Below the pieces are notes generated by a model, which worked only from the letters and a program-made list of their open reading frames with translations, was not told the origin of the DNA and searched no databases. 7,344 nt of DNA from Akkermansiaceae bacterium (GTDB lineage: Bacteria; Verrucomicrobiota; Verrucomicrobiia; Verrucomicrobiales; Akkermansiaceae). The stretch spans positions 1 through 7,344 of the forward strand of contig WTJZ01000147.1 in NCBI GenBank assembly GCA_011524615.1. The letters run 5' to 3'. Shown here in pieces: positions 1 to 5,607 of the stretch (the first letter of the stretch is position 1; each line of letters starts with the position of its first letter). Made by a program: the position numbers and the translations under genes.

Positions 1-86
1 CACTTTTTGCAAAAGTGAATGCGAAGAGCTTTGTAAGCTCGAAGAGAGTAACCCCTAGGTTAGGGGCTAGTGGGAGGTGGGCACCT
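1..86. repeat. Train of four short tight hairpins
   Basis: Four perfect inverted repeats follow one another. They are 1-7 with 11-17 (7 bp stem, 3-base loop), 26-31 with 35-40 (6 bp, 3-base loop), 52-57 with 61-66 (6 bp, 3-base loop) and 75-79 with 82-86 (aggtg/cacct; 4 bp if a 4-base loop is needed). Centres lie roughly 21 to 26 bases apart. No T-run follows any stem, so they do not look like intrinsic terminators. The arrangement resembles a folded single-stranded element or a structured RNA. What it does is unknown, and the element may begin before the window edge. Confidence 0.5.
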
Positions 87-94
87 AGAGAGAC

Positions 95-261
95 TTAACC
101 GCAACGTCGCTAAGACGCGAAGTTTTATAAAGGTTTTCAGCACCAAAGCGATGCCCCTAGTAGGTGCCAGAGGGTGGCGATATTAAGAGCAATAGGAGGG
201 GGCCTCCATCAGGTGCCGAGATGGAACTATCTTTTTTGCGTCTTCGCGCCTTGGCGGTTTA
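95..261. repeat. Long imperfect inverted repeat, dispersed-repeat-like
   Basis: The left arm (95-120, ttaaccgcaacgtcgc onward) matches the reverse complement of the right arm (236-261, ending cgccttggcggttta) at 20 of 26 positions. About 115 bases separate the arms. The inner segment adds a small hairpin (195-199 with 203-207, ggagg/cctcc) and two copies of aggtgcc (162-168 and 211-217), either of which can pair with ggcacct at 80-86. The right-arm wording, with gcgtcttcgcgcc followed by ggcggtt, resembles an intergenic repeat that I recall from many environmental bacterial genomes; that is memory, not a search. It lies just beyond the 3' end of the minus-strand DoxX-like gene. There is no transposase, so it could be a MITE- or REP-type element. 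Confidence 0.5.
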
Positions 262-277
262 GTTCTAACAGCTAGTC

Positions 278-1201
278 CTAAGCCTGTTGCTTACGCGCGA
301 TGCGGTAGCCGATGATGTAGAGCATCACGACAGGGACTCCATAGTCACCCCAGCGCTCGATCCACTCGAAGATATTGACGATGTGAGGAACGTTCGCGAC
401 CGTTTGGTCTGGAACGTAGAGGAACTCGGTGAAGAGCTTCCAGATCAGGGCGATCCAGATAAAGAGTCTGATCGGGAAGATGAGGACAAGAGCACCGAGA
501 GCGAGCTCTGCATACCCGATGATGGAGATGAAGTTTAGGTCCGCGTCGATACCGATGGATTGCCAGTGGTTGATGAGCATCTGCTTACCTACGGCAAAGC
601 CGAATCCCGCATGTCCGATCAGTAAGGCCGCGAGTACGATGCGACAGGCTGTGAAGATGTGGCTGAGAGTGACCTCATTACGGGCCTTATCTGTATAGGC
701 TCCGAACCAGTCCTTCCATGTTACGGCAAAGGTGCCTCCGAGGAGGAGGAGCATGAATGGAGGTCCCCAGTTACCCGCACGTTCCCAGAACTCCCAGGTC
801 TGCATCTTGGCGACGCTCATGGAGTCGGTGTTGAGGACGACATCCCAGGAGCCATCCTCGAGTTGGACCTTCTTCAGGTTACCTGCCAGAGGTCTGAGGA
901 TCGCAGTCCAGAGAGCCCAGAGCATCATCCAGATCACGACGATGCGGCGAGGCTTCCAGAGGAGGAGCACTGCCATAGCGATGTCAAAGAGGCCGATGAG
1001 AGGTTGAAGCTTCCATGCCACCTCAGGTTCGATCCCCTGAGAGGCAAAGAAGGGGAGCCAGCCCGCCTTGGTAATGAGGCCCCAGGTGCCATGGCCGATG
1101 AAGCAGAGCGCTGTCGTAATACGGAGCGTCCAATGCACTTGGCTGCTGACCTCGTTGATGTTGCCCGAGTGCTTGGTAAAGAGACCACTAAAGATGTTCA
1201 T
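278..1201 (-). CDS. DoxX-like integral membrane protein with internal duplication
   Basis: A 307-residue, strongly hydrophobic protein with several membrane segments (roughly residues 30-47, 66-82, 86-104, 146-160, 185-205, 224-243, 246-262 and 287-301). The sequence is a tandem duplication. Repeat 1 (about 27-155) has IGHGTWG near 35-41, an SQGI segment near 54-57, and WEFWERAGNWGPPFMLLLL near 136-154. Repeat 2 (about 187-295) has the matching IGHAGFG near 195-201, QSIGI near 214-218, and FEWIERWGDYGVPVVMLY near 278-295. The GHG/GHA-type first helix and the four-helix layout fit the DoxX/DoxD-like superfamily of membrane proteins, whose biochemical role is mostly undefined. The ATG start follows a short leader with no clear Shine-Dalgarno. 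It lies 49 bases downstream of the porin gene on the same strand, with a hairpin between, so co-transcription is possible but uncertain. Confidence 0.75.
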   Translation of the reverse strand: MNIFSGLFTKHSGNINEVSSQVHWTLRITTALCFIGHGTWGLITKAGWLPFFASQGIEPEVAWKLQPLIGLFDIAMAVLLLWKPRRIVVIWMMLWALWTAILRPLAGNLKKVQLEDGSWDVVLNTDSMSVAKMQTWEFWERAGNWGPPFMLLLLGGTFAVTWKDWFGAYTDKARNEVTLSHIFTACRIVLAALLIGHAGFGFAVGKQMLINHWQSIGIDADLNFISIIGYAELALGALVLIFPIRLFIWIALIWKLFTEFLYVPDQTVANVPHIVNIFEWIERWGDYGVPVVMLYIIGYRIARKQQA

Positions 1202-1228
1202 AATAAGAGATAGTTGGATACGGCATAG

Positions 1229-1248
1229 GCCTGATTACTTTATCAGGC
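1229..1248 (-). terminator. Perfect hairpin after porin gene, possible weak terminator
   Basis: A 7 bp perfect stem (gcctgat at 1229-1235, atcaggc at 1242-1248) with a 6-base loop sits 2 bases beyond the porin stop codon, between the two minus-strand genes. No T-run follows on the minus strand, so it may partly terminate, or protect the porin mRNA 3' end, rather than stop transcription fully. Confidence 0.4.
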
Positions 1249-1250
1249 AA

Positions 1251-2429
1251 TTAGAAATAAATTTGGAAGCTAGACCCAGCAGTCCAGCCGGTGAACTGCT
1301 TCTCTCCGCGGGAGCTGAGGTGATCGTACTGGAGCCCTGAGATGAGCTTGATCGTCTCGCCAGAGAAGTAGTAGTTCAGTCCTGCGTAGTAGCTATGGTT
1401 GGCATCGCCCTTACCCTTGTTGATATCGATGCCTTCATTAGCGGCGATCTGTCGGGCATAGCGACGATTAAGGCTGATGCCATTGGGGGCGTCAGAGGCT
1501 TGGTACTGGTATTGGAGCACCGCCTTGACCTTGTCCTTCTTTAGCCAGAGCATGGGTTGTACAGTCACTCCCCAGAAGTCACTATAATCCGAGTTCTCCC
1601 CATAACCGATAGAGCTATTGAGCCTCCAGTCCCCCTTACCTATGCGATTCACGGCCGCTCCACTCCAGCGAACGCCATTGCCGAGTTGTTCGACATTATC
1701 TTGAGCGTCTTGGTAAAAGGCCGCGAGGAAGTATTCCTTCTGGTCTAGGCTAGAGGATTCCGCGAGATCGACCTTCCAGTTAGCAGTGTAGGCCAGTCCC
1801 TCATCCCATGAGGGCAGCCAGGCCTCCTCATCAGTCGAGATGAGAGCGACGTCGAAGCTGTGTATCCCCTGAGTCCATTTGACCCATGTCATCAGCGCAT
1901 TACTATTATCCTCATCGCGCGGCCATAGCTTGTTGGAGAAGGCGTTCCGCTCGAGTGTGGAGAGAACCGAGGCTGAGCGGTGCCATTGATCAATCAGGGG
2001 GACGGAGCGGCGACCATATCCGATCTCGAGCTTATCGACTCCCTCTAGCGAGAAGGCCGACTTAGCGTCGAGGACCGTACGGAGCCCACGAAAGTTCTCC
2101 AGCCCGAATCCGATCTCACCACCTTGTTCACGGCGGTCTCGGCCAATGTTGGCTACGGCCTTGAAGGTGAAGTGATGGAGGTACTGCCCACTGAGCCCAA
2201 ACCAGAAGCGACGGCTCTCCTCCGTATGCCCACTGAAGTCACGCTCGCCGACACCCTCACCGTCTGCAGCGGCCACCGTATGGTGGTAGAGGAAGTATGG
2301 GTCGAGTTTCTGCAGGTACCGAGCTTCAGGATTGTTATGAAACTTATAGGACTTCAGCGCCTGACCAGTTTCATCAAGGCTGACGCCGAGCGCGGCAGAG
2401 GTTAGAAGGAGGAGGAACGTTTTGACCAT
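1251..2429 (-). CDS. Outer-membrane porin, OprP-like (phosphate-selective porin family)
   Basis: The ATG at 2429 gives 392 residues. An upstream in-frame TTG at 2465 would add 12 residues, but starting at 2429 gives a clean signal peptide: MVKTFLL, a hydrophobic core, then SAALG before the mature LDETGQ. The mature part alternates polar and hydrophobic residues with many aromatics, as in a beta-barrel, and the chain ends QIYF with the terminal Phe typical of barrel proteins recognised by the BAM complex. Segments at about 69-95 (TEESRRFWFGLSGQYLHHFT), 131-140 (VDKLEIGYGR) and 159-169 (LERNAFSNKLW) follow the pattern of OprP/OprO-like porins common in Verrucomicrobiota. Its role would be passive diffusion of small, possibly anionic, solutes; the substrate cannot be read from sequence. 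No clear Shine-Dalgarno precedes the start. Confidence 0.78.
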   Translation of the reverse strand: MVKTFLLLLTSAALGVSLDETGQALKSYKFHNNPEARYLQKLDPYFLYHHTVAAADGEGVGERDFSGHTEESRRFWFGLSGQYLHHFTFKAVANIGRDRREQGGEIGFGLENFRGLRTVLDAKSAFSLEGVDKLEIGYGRRSVPLIDQWHRSASVLSTLERNAFSNKLWPRDEDNSNALMTWVKWTQGIHSFDVALISTDEEAWLPSWDEGLAYTANWKVDLAESSSLDQKEYFLAAFYQDAQDNVEQLGNGVRWSGAAVNRIGKGDWRLNSSIGYGENSDYSDFWGVTVQPMLWLKKDKVKAVLQYQYQASDAPNGISLNRRYARQIAANEGIDINKGKGDANHSYYAGLNYYFSGETIKLISGLQYDHLSSRGEKQFTGWTAGSSFQIYF

Positions 2430-2516
2430 GGGGGAAGGGCTATAGCATAGAATGATGAGATGCAAAGCACGCTTTTCCGCAGAGGAAGTCGATAACGATA
2501 GATCGGGTGTTACCTC

Positions 2517-2619
2517 TACAATTGTAATACTAGATACGTGGTGGCGAGGAGTAGCTGGGCGACATCATGAAAACCTACTCAGAGAGGCCTTACTACCCAA
2601 AAGGTTTTATCCTTTTCGG
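2517..2619. promoter_or_regulatory. Divergent spacer with a palindrome and a hairpin
   Basis: The spacer between the porin (minus) and the STN-like gene (plus) must hold both promoters. It contains a perfect 10 bp palindrome (tacaattgta, 2517-2526) that could be an operator, and a hairpin with arms at 2597-2604 and 2611-2619 (ccaaaagg and ccttttcgg, one bulged base) about 35 bases before the plus-strand start. I could not assign a convincing -35/-10 pair on either strand. A regulatory role is inferred from position. Confidence 0.25.
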
Positions 2620-2650
2620 AGAGGGGTGCTGAGACTAGGATGAGCCTGTT

Positions 2651-3013
2651 ATGCGCATCTTATGGTTGTCTATTATTATTGCCCTAAATGTTTTCACAGT
2701 TAGAGCCGAGCATTCAATTGCAAGGACATTCTCTATCGTGAGCGATGTTGTTATTCCAAATGTTGATTTCCAAGACTGTACACTAGAAGATGTTTTACAG
2801 TTTATCTACCAGCGGCAACGTGAAATTGACTATGTGGATTTAGGAGAAGCTCCTAGAGTTAAATTCAAGGGTAATTCTGCCAGATTACATGAAGCCATAA
2901 CCTTGAATGCTCAAAACATAACGACGCTTGAGTTGATCGGGAAAGTAGCTGACCTTGCAGACTTAAAAGTCGAATTCGCAAAAGGTGATATCTATTTTGT
3001 TGCGTCAGAGTAG
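2651..3013 (+). CDS. Small exported protein with secretin/TonB short N-terminal (STN)-like domain
   Basis: A 120-residue protein. Residues 1-19 form a signal peptide (MRILWLSIIIALNVFTVRA) with a likely cut before EHS. The rest has the STN-like pattern often seen in Verrucomicrobiota and Planctomycetota: IPNVDFQDCTLEDVLQFI at 35-52 (first strand and helix), a variable linker, then ITLNAQNITTLELIGKVADL at 83-102 and a closing strand near 113-117 (DIYFV). In secretins and TonB receptors this fold is a periplasmic protein-contact domain. Here it stands alone without barrel or secretin, so the protein is probably a periplasmic or envelope protein of unknown partner. The start has a weak purine stretch (aggatgag) 7-14 bases upstream. 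It is the only plus-strand gene, and its codons are more AT-rich than those of dapL or the porin, consistent with transfer or with an accessory locus. Confidence 0.65.
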   Translation: MRILWLSIIIALNVFTVRAEHSIARTFSIVSDVVIPNVDFQDCTLEDVLQFIYQRQREIDYVDLGEAPRVKFKGNSARLHEAITLNAQNITTLELIGKVADLADLKVEFAKGDIYFVASE

Positions 3014-3018
3014 AAGGG

Positions 3019-3043
3019 TTCACTCTCTTGGCGTGAGAGTGAA
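3019..3043 (+). terminator. Stem-loop after STN-like gene
   Basis: A perfect 9 bp stem (ttcactctc at 3019-3027, gagagtgaa at 3035-3043) with a 7-base loop lies 5 bases past the stop codon at 3013. The T-run after it is poor (ttggat), so it is a weak or factor-assisted terminator. It also lies in the convergent gap with the minus-strand gene ending at 3084 and could serve both strands. Confidence 0.5.
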
Positions 3044-3083
3044 TTGGATACTCAACGTTGCCTAAAGCTACACAACTAGTCGA

Positions 3084-3668
3084 TTAGCTTCCTCTTTGAA
3101 GAACAATATATTCATCCCCCTTTTTAAACACTTCAATCCATGGTTCAGCATCTCTGAGAGTCCAGAGTACAAGTTCTGAATGGATGAAGTCGCCCCAGTC
3201 ACCGTCAGGCCATGGGAAGTGCCACCCTCCAGTGACGACATCAATATCTTGCTGGTATAGCGGGCAATTATTTTGCCAAATCTTCTCATATTCTGAGGGT
3301 GCAGGTGCGGGGAAATTGTCATTAAATGGTTCGTTACGAGGCCAATCGTGTTGTTCCAAAAAGGCTCCAACTTTTTCTGAGCCTAGATTAAAGACTCCAT
3401 CTACTGGGGGTAAGGATGAGTATGGGCTACTGAAGAGTGGGTATGGTGAGGTGATTGGTGTGGAGGAGAACTCAACATGTCCCCCCGAATCTTCGTCCAG
3501 ATATACATTGAGCCACTGCGCATCTAACAAGATCGATAAGCATAAGCCAGGCCCTTCTTCGGATTCATGCCAATACGCAGTAGGTTCTCCATTACCTGAG
3601 TCTTGGTATTTCTGTCCCGAACGAGCTAACTTTTCTGCTTCTTCTTGAAACTCTACAATATCTATCAT
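3084..3668 (-). CDS. Hypothetical acidic, Trp-rich cytoplasmic protein, candidate immunity protein
   Basis: A 194-residue protein that I do not recognise as a named family. It has no signal peptide or membrane segment and is acidic and aromatic-rich. The most characteristic block is at 146-178 (TGGWHFPWPDGDWGDF, then SELVLWTLRDAEPWIEV), followed by a last strand EYIVLQR. Residues 70-90 are rich in Ser, Pro and Tyr and are probably a loop. Three features suggest a cognate immunity protein: an acidic soluble composition, a start codon overlapping the stop of an upstream reading frame (ATGA at 3665-3668) as in toxin-immunity pairs, and a DUF1851 immunity-type gene 850 bases away. That role is inference only. 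No clear Shine-Dalgarno is present, which fits translational coupling to the lost upstream frame. Confidence 0.6.
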   Translation of the reverse strand: MIDIVEFQEEAEKLARSGQKYQDSGNGEPTAYWHESEEGPGLCLSILLDAQWLNVYLDEDSGGHVEFSSTPITSPYPLFSSPYSSLPPVDGVFNLGSEKVGAFLEQHDWPRNEPFNDNFPAPAPSEYEKIWQNNCPLYQQDIDVVTGGWHFPWPDGDWGDFIHSELVLWTLRDAEPWIEVFKKGDEYIVLQRGS

Positions 3669-3724
3669 CTATTGAATTTATCAATTATTGGTTTGATATT
3701 TTCAAGCGCGAACTTTTCAGGAGT
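3665..3724 (-). pseudogene. Possible 3' remnant of a lost upstream gene
   Basis: On the minus strand, after an in-frame TAA at 3725-3727, 19 codons read TPEKFALENIKPIIDKFNR and end in TGA at 3665-3667. That stop overlaps the next start as ATGA. There is no usable start codon in this stretch. The peptide has ordinary protein composition and resembles the helical tail of a longer protein. The reading begins exactly where the restored hydrolase gene would end (3717), as expected at a deletion junction. It could be the tail of a toxin whose immunity gene is 3084-3668, but the stretch is short enough to be chance. Confidence 0.3.
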
Positions 3725-3804
3725 TTATGTTTTCCTCGAGTCTGATTAGCCTCCTGTAGTGTTCCTCAGGTTGAGCGGTATCGCAGTGGTTGGGAAGGAC
3801 TCCC
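3717..3804 (-). pseudogene. Frameshifted natural C-terminus of the MBL-fold hydrolase
   Basis: Removing one G from the GGG that reads as ccc at 3802-3804 on the plus strand lets the minus strand continue from SG as GVLPNHCD, then a helix containing HYRRLIRLEEN, and stop at TGA 3717-3719. The LPNHxD motif followed by an HYRRL helix is what MBL-fold hydrolases normally carry at the C-terminus, with the His as the last zinc ligand. The restored protein would be about 231 residues with this His near position 209. Confidence 0.65.
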
Positions 3805-4413
3805 ACTAAATCTTAAGTCAAGCACCGTAGAGATACTCTTAGAGACCAGCTTTTCTTCACTATTGAATATCCTAGGTGGTAAATGTGATAGACTACCATA
3901 GCTAGCAAACAGATCCGCCGAGAATAACAGTCTGAGCTGTTCGCAGTAGAATCCAGAGTGTCCTACGGTATGGCCAGGTAGATGGACGACCTGTAATCCG
4001 TGCCAGATATCCAGCTGTTCACCGTGATCTAATAAGCGAGTAGGGGTAAATGGTTGGAAGTTAAGGAGTGGTTTACCTATAGCCTCTAGCAAGCCAGTAA
4101 CCTGAGTAAAGCCTCGGTAGGTGGCATTGCCGTTGTAGTGTGCGGAGTCGAGCCGAGGGGCGGCTACCCAAGCACCTGTTTCCTGAGCCATTAAACCAAC
4201 GTTAAGAATGTGATCGAGGTGACCGTGAGTTACAATAATGCCAACGATAGGCTCCCTATCCCACCCTCTATTCTGTAATGCTTGCTTTAGTAATTGTCTG
4301 CCTCCCGCAAAGCCACAATCAATAAGGTAAAGGCCTCTGTGATCACGAAGAACGTAGAAGTTCACAATCGGCGTCCGTATCTGGAGGAGGTCATCGCGTA
4401 TTAGTTGGTTCAC
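3766..4413 (-). CDS. Metallo-beta-lactamase-fold hydrolase, C-terminally frameshifted
   Basis: The open frame encodes 215 residues from a GTG start (4411-4413); no better upstream start exists before an in-frame TAG, and no Shine-Dalgarno is visible. The MBL-fold zinc motif THGHLDH is at 62-68 (His63, His65, Asp67, His68), the third-site His is in LPGHT (His148), and the bridging Asp is in FSAD (Asp167). LYLIDCGFAGG at 28-38 is the usual early strand. The family includes glyoxalase II-like and other hydrolases; the substrate here is unknown. The final tail SPSQPLRYRST is not family-like: the true end lies in the next frame, so the ORF as it stands lacks the last metal-binding His and the C-terminal helix. 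It is either a recently inactivated gene or a single-base sequence error. A near-identical 15-base inverted repeat flanks the gene (3749-3763 and 4440-4454). Confidence 0.75.
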   Translation of the reverse strand: MNQLIRDDLLQIRTPIVNFYVLRDHRGLYLIDCGFAGGRQLLKQALQNRGWDREPIVGIIVTHGHLDHILNVGLMAQETGAWVAAPRLDSAHYNGNATYRGFTQVTGLLEAIGKPLLNFQPFTPTRLLDHGEQLDIWHGLQVVHLPGHTVGHSGFYCEQLRLLFSADLFASYGSLSHLPPRIFNSEEKLVSKSISTVLDLRFSGSPSQPLRYRST

Positions 4414-4516
4414 GAAGTGTAGCTTAATTGTTATGAACTAACATTACAGGAGGCTGATAGTAGTAAGTAGAATGTAAAGAGGCTTATACAGGGGGCAACC
4501 TATAGATTCGTTGAGA

Positions 4517-4987
4517 CTACTGGAATTGAATGTCTCCAATCTCGGTTCCTTCTGGTAGGTTCGCTACTTTATTGAGGATTTGACCCGTGATGGAGAAATG
4601 AAGTTCGATGTCCGTCGCTTCTAAATTATCGTTGGAATATTCTCCTCCTAGGATGGGCGGTTTCTTCCATCCATAGAGGCTCCCCGATGGGAGGGGATGT
4701 TCTTTAATAAGAGGAGCGATCAAATTGACAGAGAACTTTTCCATGACGAAATCTACTTCTGAGAGGAGAGCCTCGAAGGCTGCTCCATTCTCTGCTACCT
4801 CTTCGAGTTGGCCATTAACGGCATCTAAGAAGAACACTTCCATTGAGTTGCGATCTTGGACAAACGCGTCCCCTACAGCTGTGATCATAATGGGTAACCT
4901 GTGATCTCCGATGAGCCACTGCCAGTCGCTTAAAAGTGTTTCTGCATCGAGATGATTAAAGTTTATGGTGAGATCGTTTATTGTCAT
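4517..4987 (-). CDS. T6SS immunity protein Tdi1-like / DUF1851 domain protein
   Basis: A 156-residue soluble protein. The C-terminal half carries the DUF1851 (Tdi1 C-terminal) signature: YGWKKPPILGGEY at 105-117, DIELHFSITGQI at 126-137 and LPEGTEI at 144-150. The N-terminal half (about 20-80) has the usual GDAFVQDR and EVFFLDAVNGQLEEV strands. In Agrobacterium, Tdi1 neutralises the type VI DNase effector Tde1; many relatives are orphan immunity or contact-inhibition genes. No effector, VgrG, Hcp or PAAR gene lies in this window, so it is an orphan here. It lies on the same strand as the toxin-antitoxin pair, 76 bases downstream of the toxin stop. The start has no clear Shine-Dalgarno. Family confidence is good; the antitoxic role is inferred. 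Confidence 0.68.
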   Translation of the reverse strand: MTINDLTINFNHLDAETLLSDWQWLIGDHRLPIMITAVGDAFVQDRNSMEVFFLDAVNGQLEEVAENGAAFEALLSEVDFVMEKFSVNLIAPLIKEHPLPSGSLYGWKKPPILGGEYSNDNLEATDIELHFSITGQILNKVANLPEGTEIGDIQFQ

Positions 4988-5063
4988 GATCTGAAATAAG
5001 AGTTATGTGAGGTTTAGGTTTGGTTAATCGGATCAGTTTGACAAGTGCTATTGTAAAGGTAGC

Positions 5064-5378
5064 TCATAGTTCTAAAGTCCACCTCAGGGCGTTCTTTATT
5101 TTTTCGAAAGGCTCCCCAAATACGGCTCCTACTTTCTCTAGTAGTTCGTTATCTGCGATTGCTTGTAGTCCTTGGACGTTGGCGTAGCTTTTGACTTTTA
5201 AGAATGGAGTTTTAGGTAACTCTACTTCGTACTCACTACCTCGATATTGAGAAGTGATAGGTACGCAAAGCGATAATGCTCGAGGTGCATCTGGGTCATG
5301 CCGCGAAACTACAACCATCATTCTCACCTTGCCGCCAATCCCAAGATCTACCCAGTAGACTTCACCTGGTTTAGTCAT
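5064..5378 (-). CDS. MazF/PemK-family toxin (mRNA interferase)
   Basis: A 104-residue protein with the classic family opening GEVYWVDLGIGGKVR at 5-19 and VVVSR at 22-26, then VPITS at 39-43 and a C-terminal helix containing FEKIKNAL. The residues matching the conserved catalytic pair of MazF enzymes are Arg19 and Thr42. The usual Pro after that Arg is replaced by Met20, a mild oddity. The expected role is sequence-specific cleavage of single-stranded mRNA, blocked by the antitoxin. The start overlaps the antitoxin stop by 8 bases (ATGACTAA), a typical toxin-antitoxin coupling. It is unusual that the partner is of RelB/DinJ type rather than MazE type. Confidence 0.82.
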   Translation of the reverse strand: MTKPGEVYWVDLGIGGKVRMMVVVSRHDPDAPRALSLCVPITSQYRGSEYEVELPKTPFLKVKSYANVQGLQAIADNELLEKVGAVFGEPFEKIKNALRWTLEL

Positions 5379-5601
5379 TATAAAATGAGTCTAAGGTACT
5401 TTGGCGGCTTTCAGTAGATCTTAATAGATCATTTGATTCTCTTCTCACTTTGACAGAGAACGGCAGGCCTCCGTGTATTCTTACTTGAGAGAGAAACATC
5501 CGAATCGCATCTGTAGTAGTGATTCCGAGTTCTTCAAAGACCTTTTCGGTCTCTAGTTTGAGCTCCGAACTGACTCTCGCTCTTACAACTGTATCTTGCA
5601 T
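5371..5601 (-). CDS. RelB/DinJ-family antitoxin
   Basis: With the ATG at 5601 the protein has 76 residues. A GTG at 5628 would add 9 residues but lies inside the promoter, and the family normally begins close to the TVVRAR strand. Residues 3-9 (DTVVRAR) form the DNA-binding ribbon, 11-25 the first helix (SSELKLETEKVFEEL), and GITTTDAIRMFLSQV at 26-40 the second, followed by GGLPF at 44-48: the ribbon-helix-helix pattern of DinJ/RelB antitoxins. The C-terminal part (51-76, Ser-, Arg- and Asp-rich) should wrap the toxin. It is expected to repress its own promoter and inhibit the downstream MazF-type toxin, whose start overlaps its stop. Confidence 0.82.
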   Translation of the reverse strand: MQDTVVRARVSSELKLETEKVFEELGITTTDAIRMFLSQVRIHGGLPFSVKVRRESNDLLRSTESRQSTLDSFYND

Positions 5602-5607
5602 GTGACT

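Noticed and set aside
659..1213. 184-codon plus-strand ORF antisense to the DoxX-like gene
   Set aside because: Charged, low-complexity translation with no domain pattern; it mirrors the codons of the clear minus-strand membrane protein.
2452..2643. 63-codon plus-strand ORF in the divergent spacer
   Set aside because: Overlaps the porin 5' end, has no recognisable pattern or ribosome-binding site, and fills the space where two promoters are needed.
3184..3648. 154-codon plus-strand ORF antisense to the 194-residue protein
   Set aside because: Ser/Pro/Lys-rich composition without recognisable features; the minus-strand frame has a better start context and a family-like motif block.
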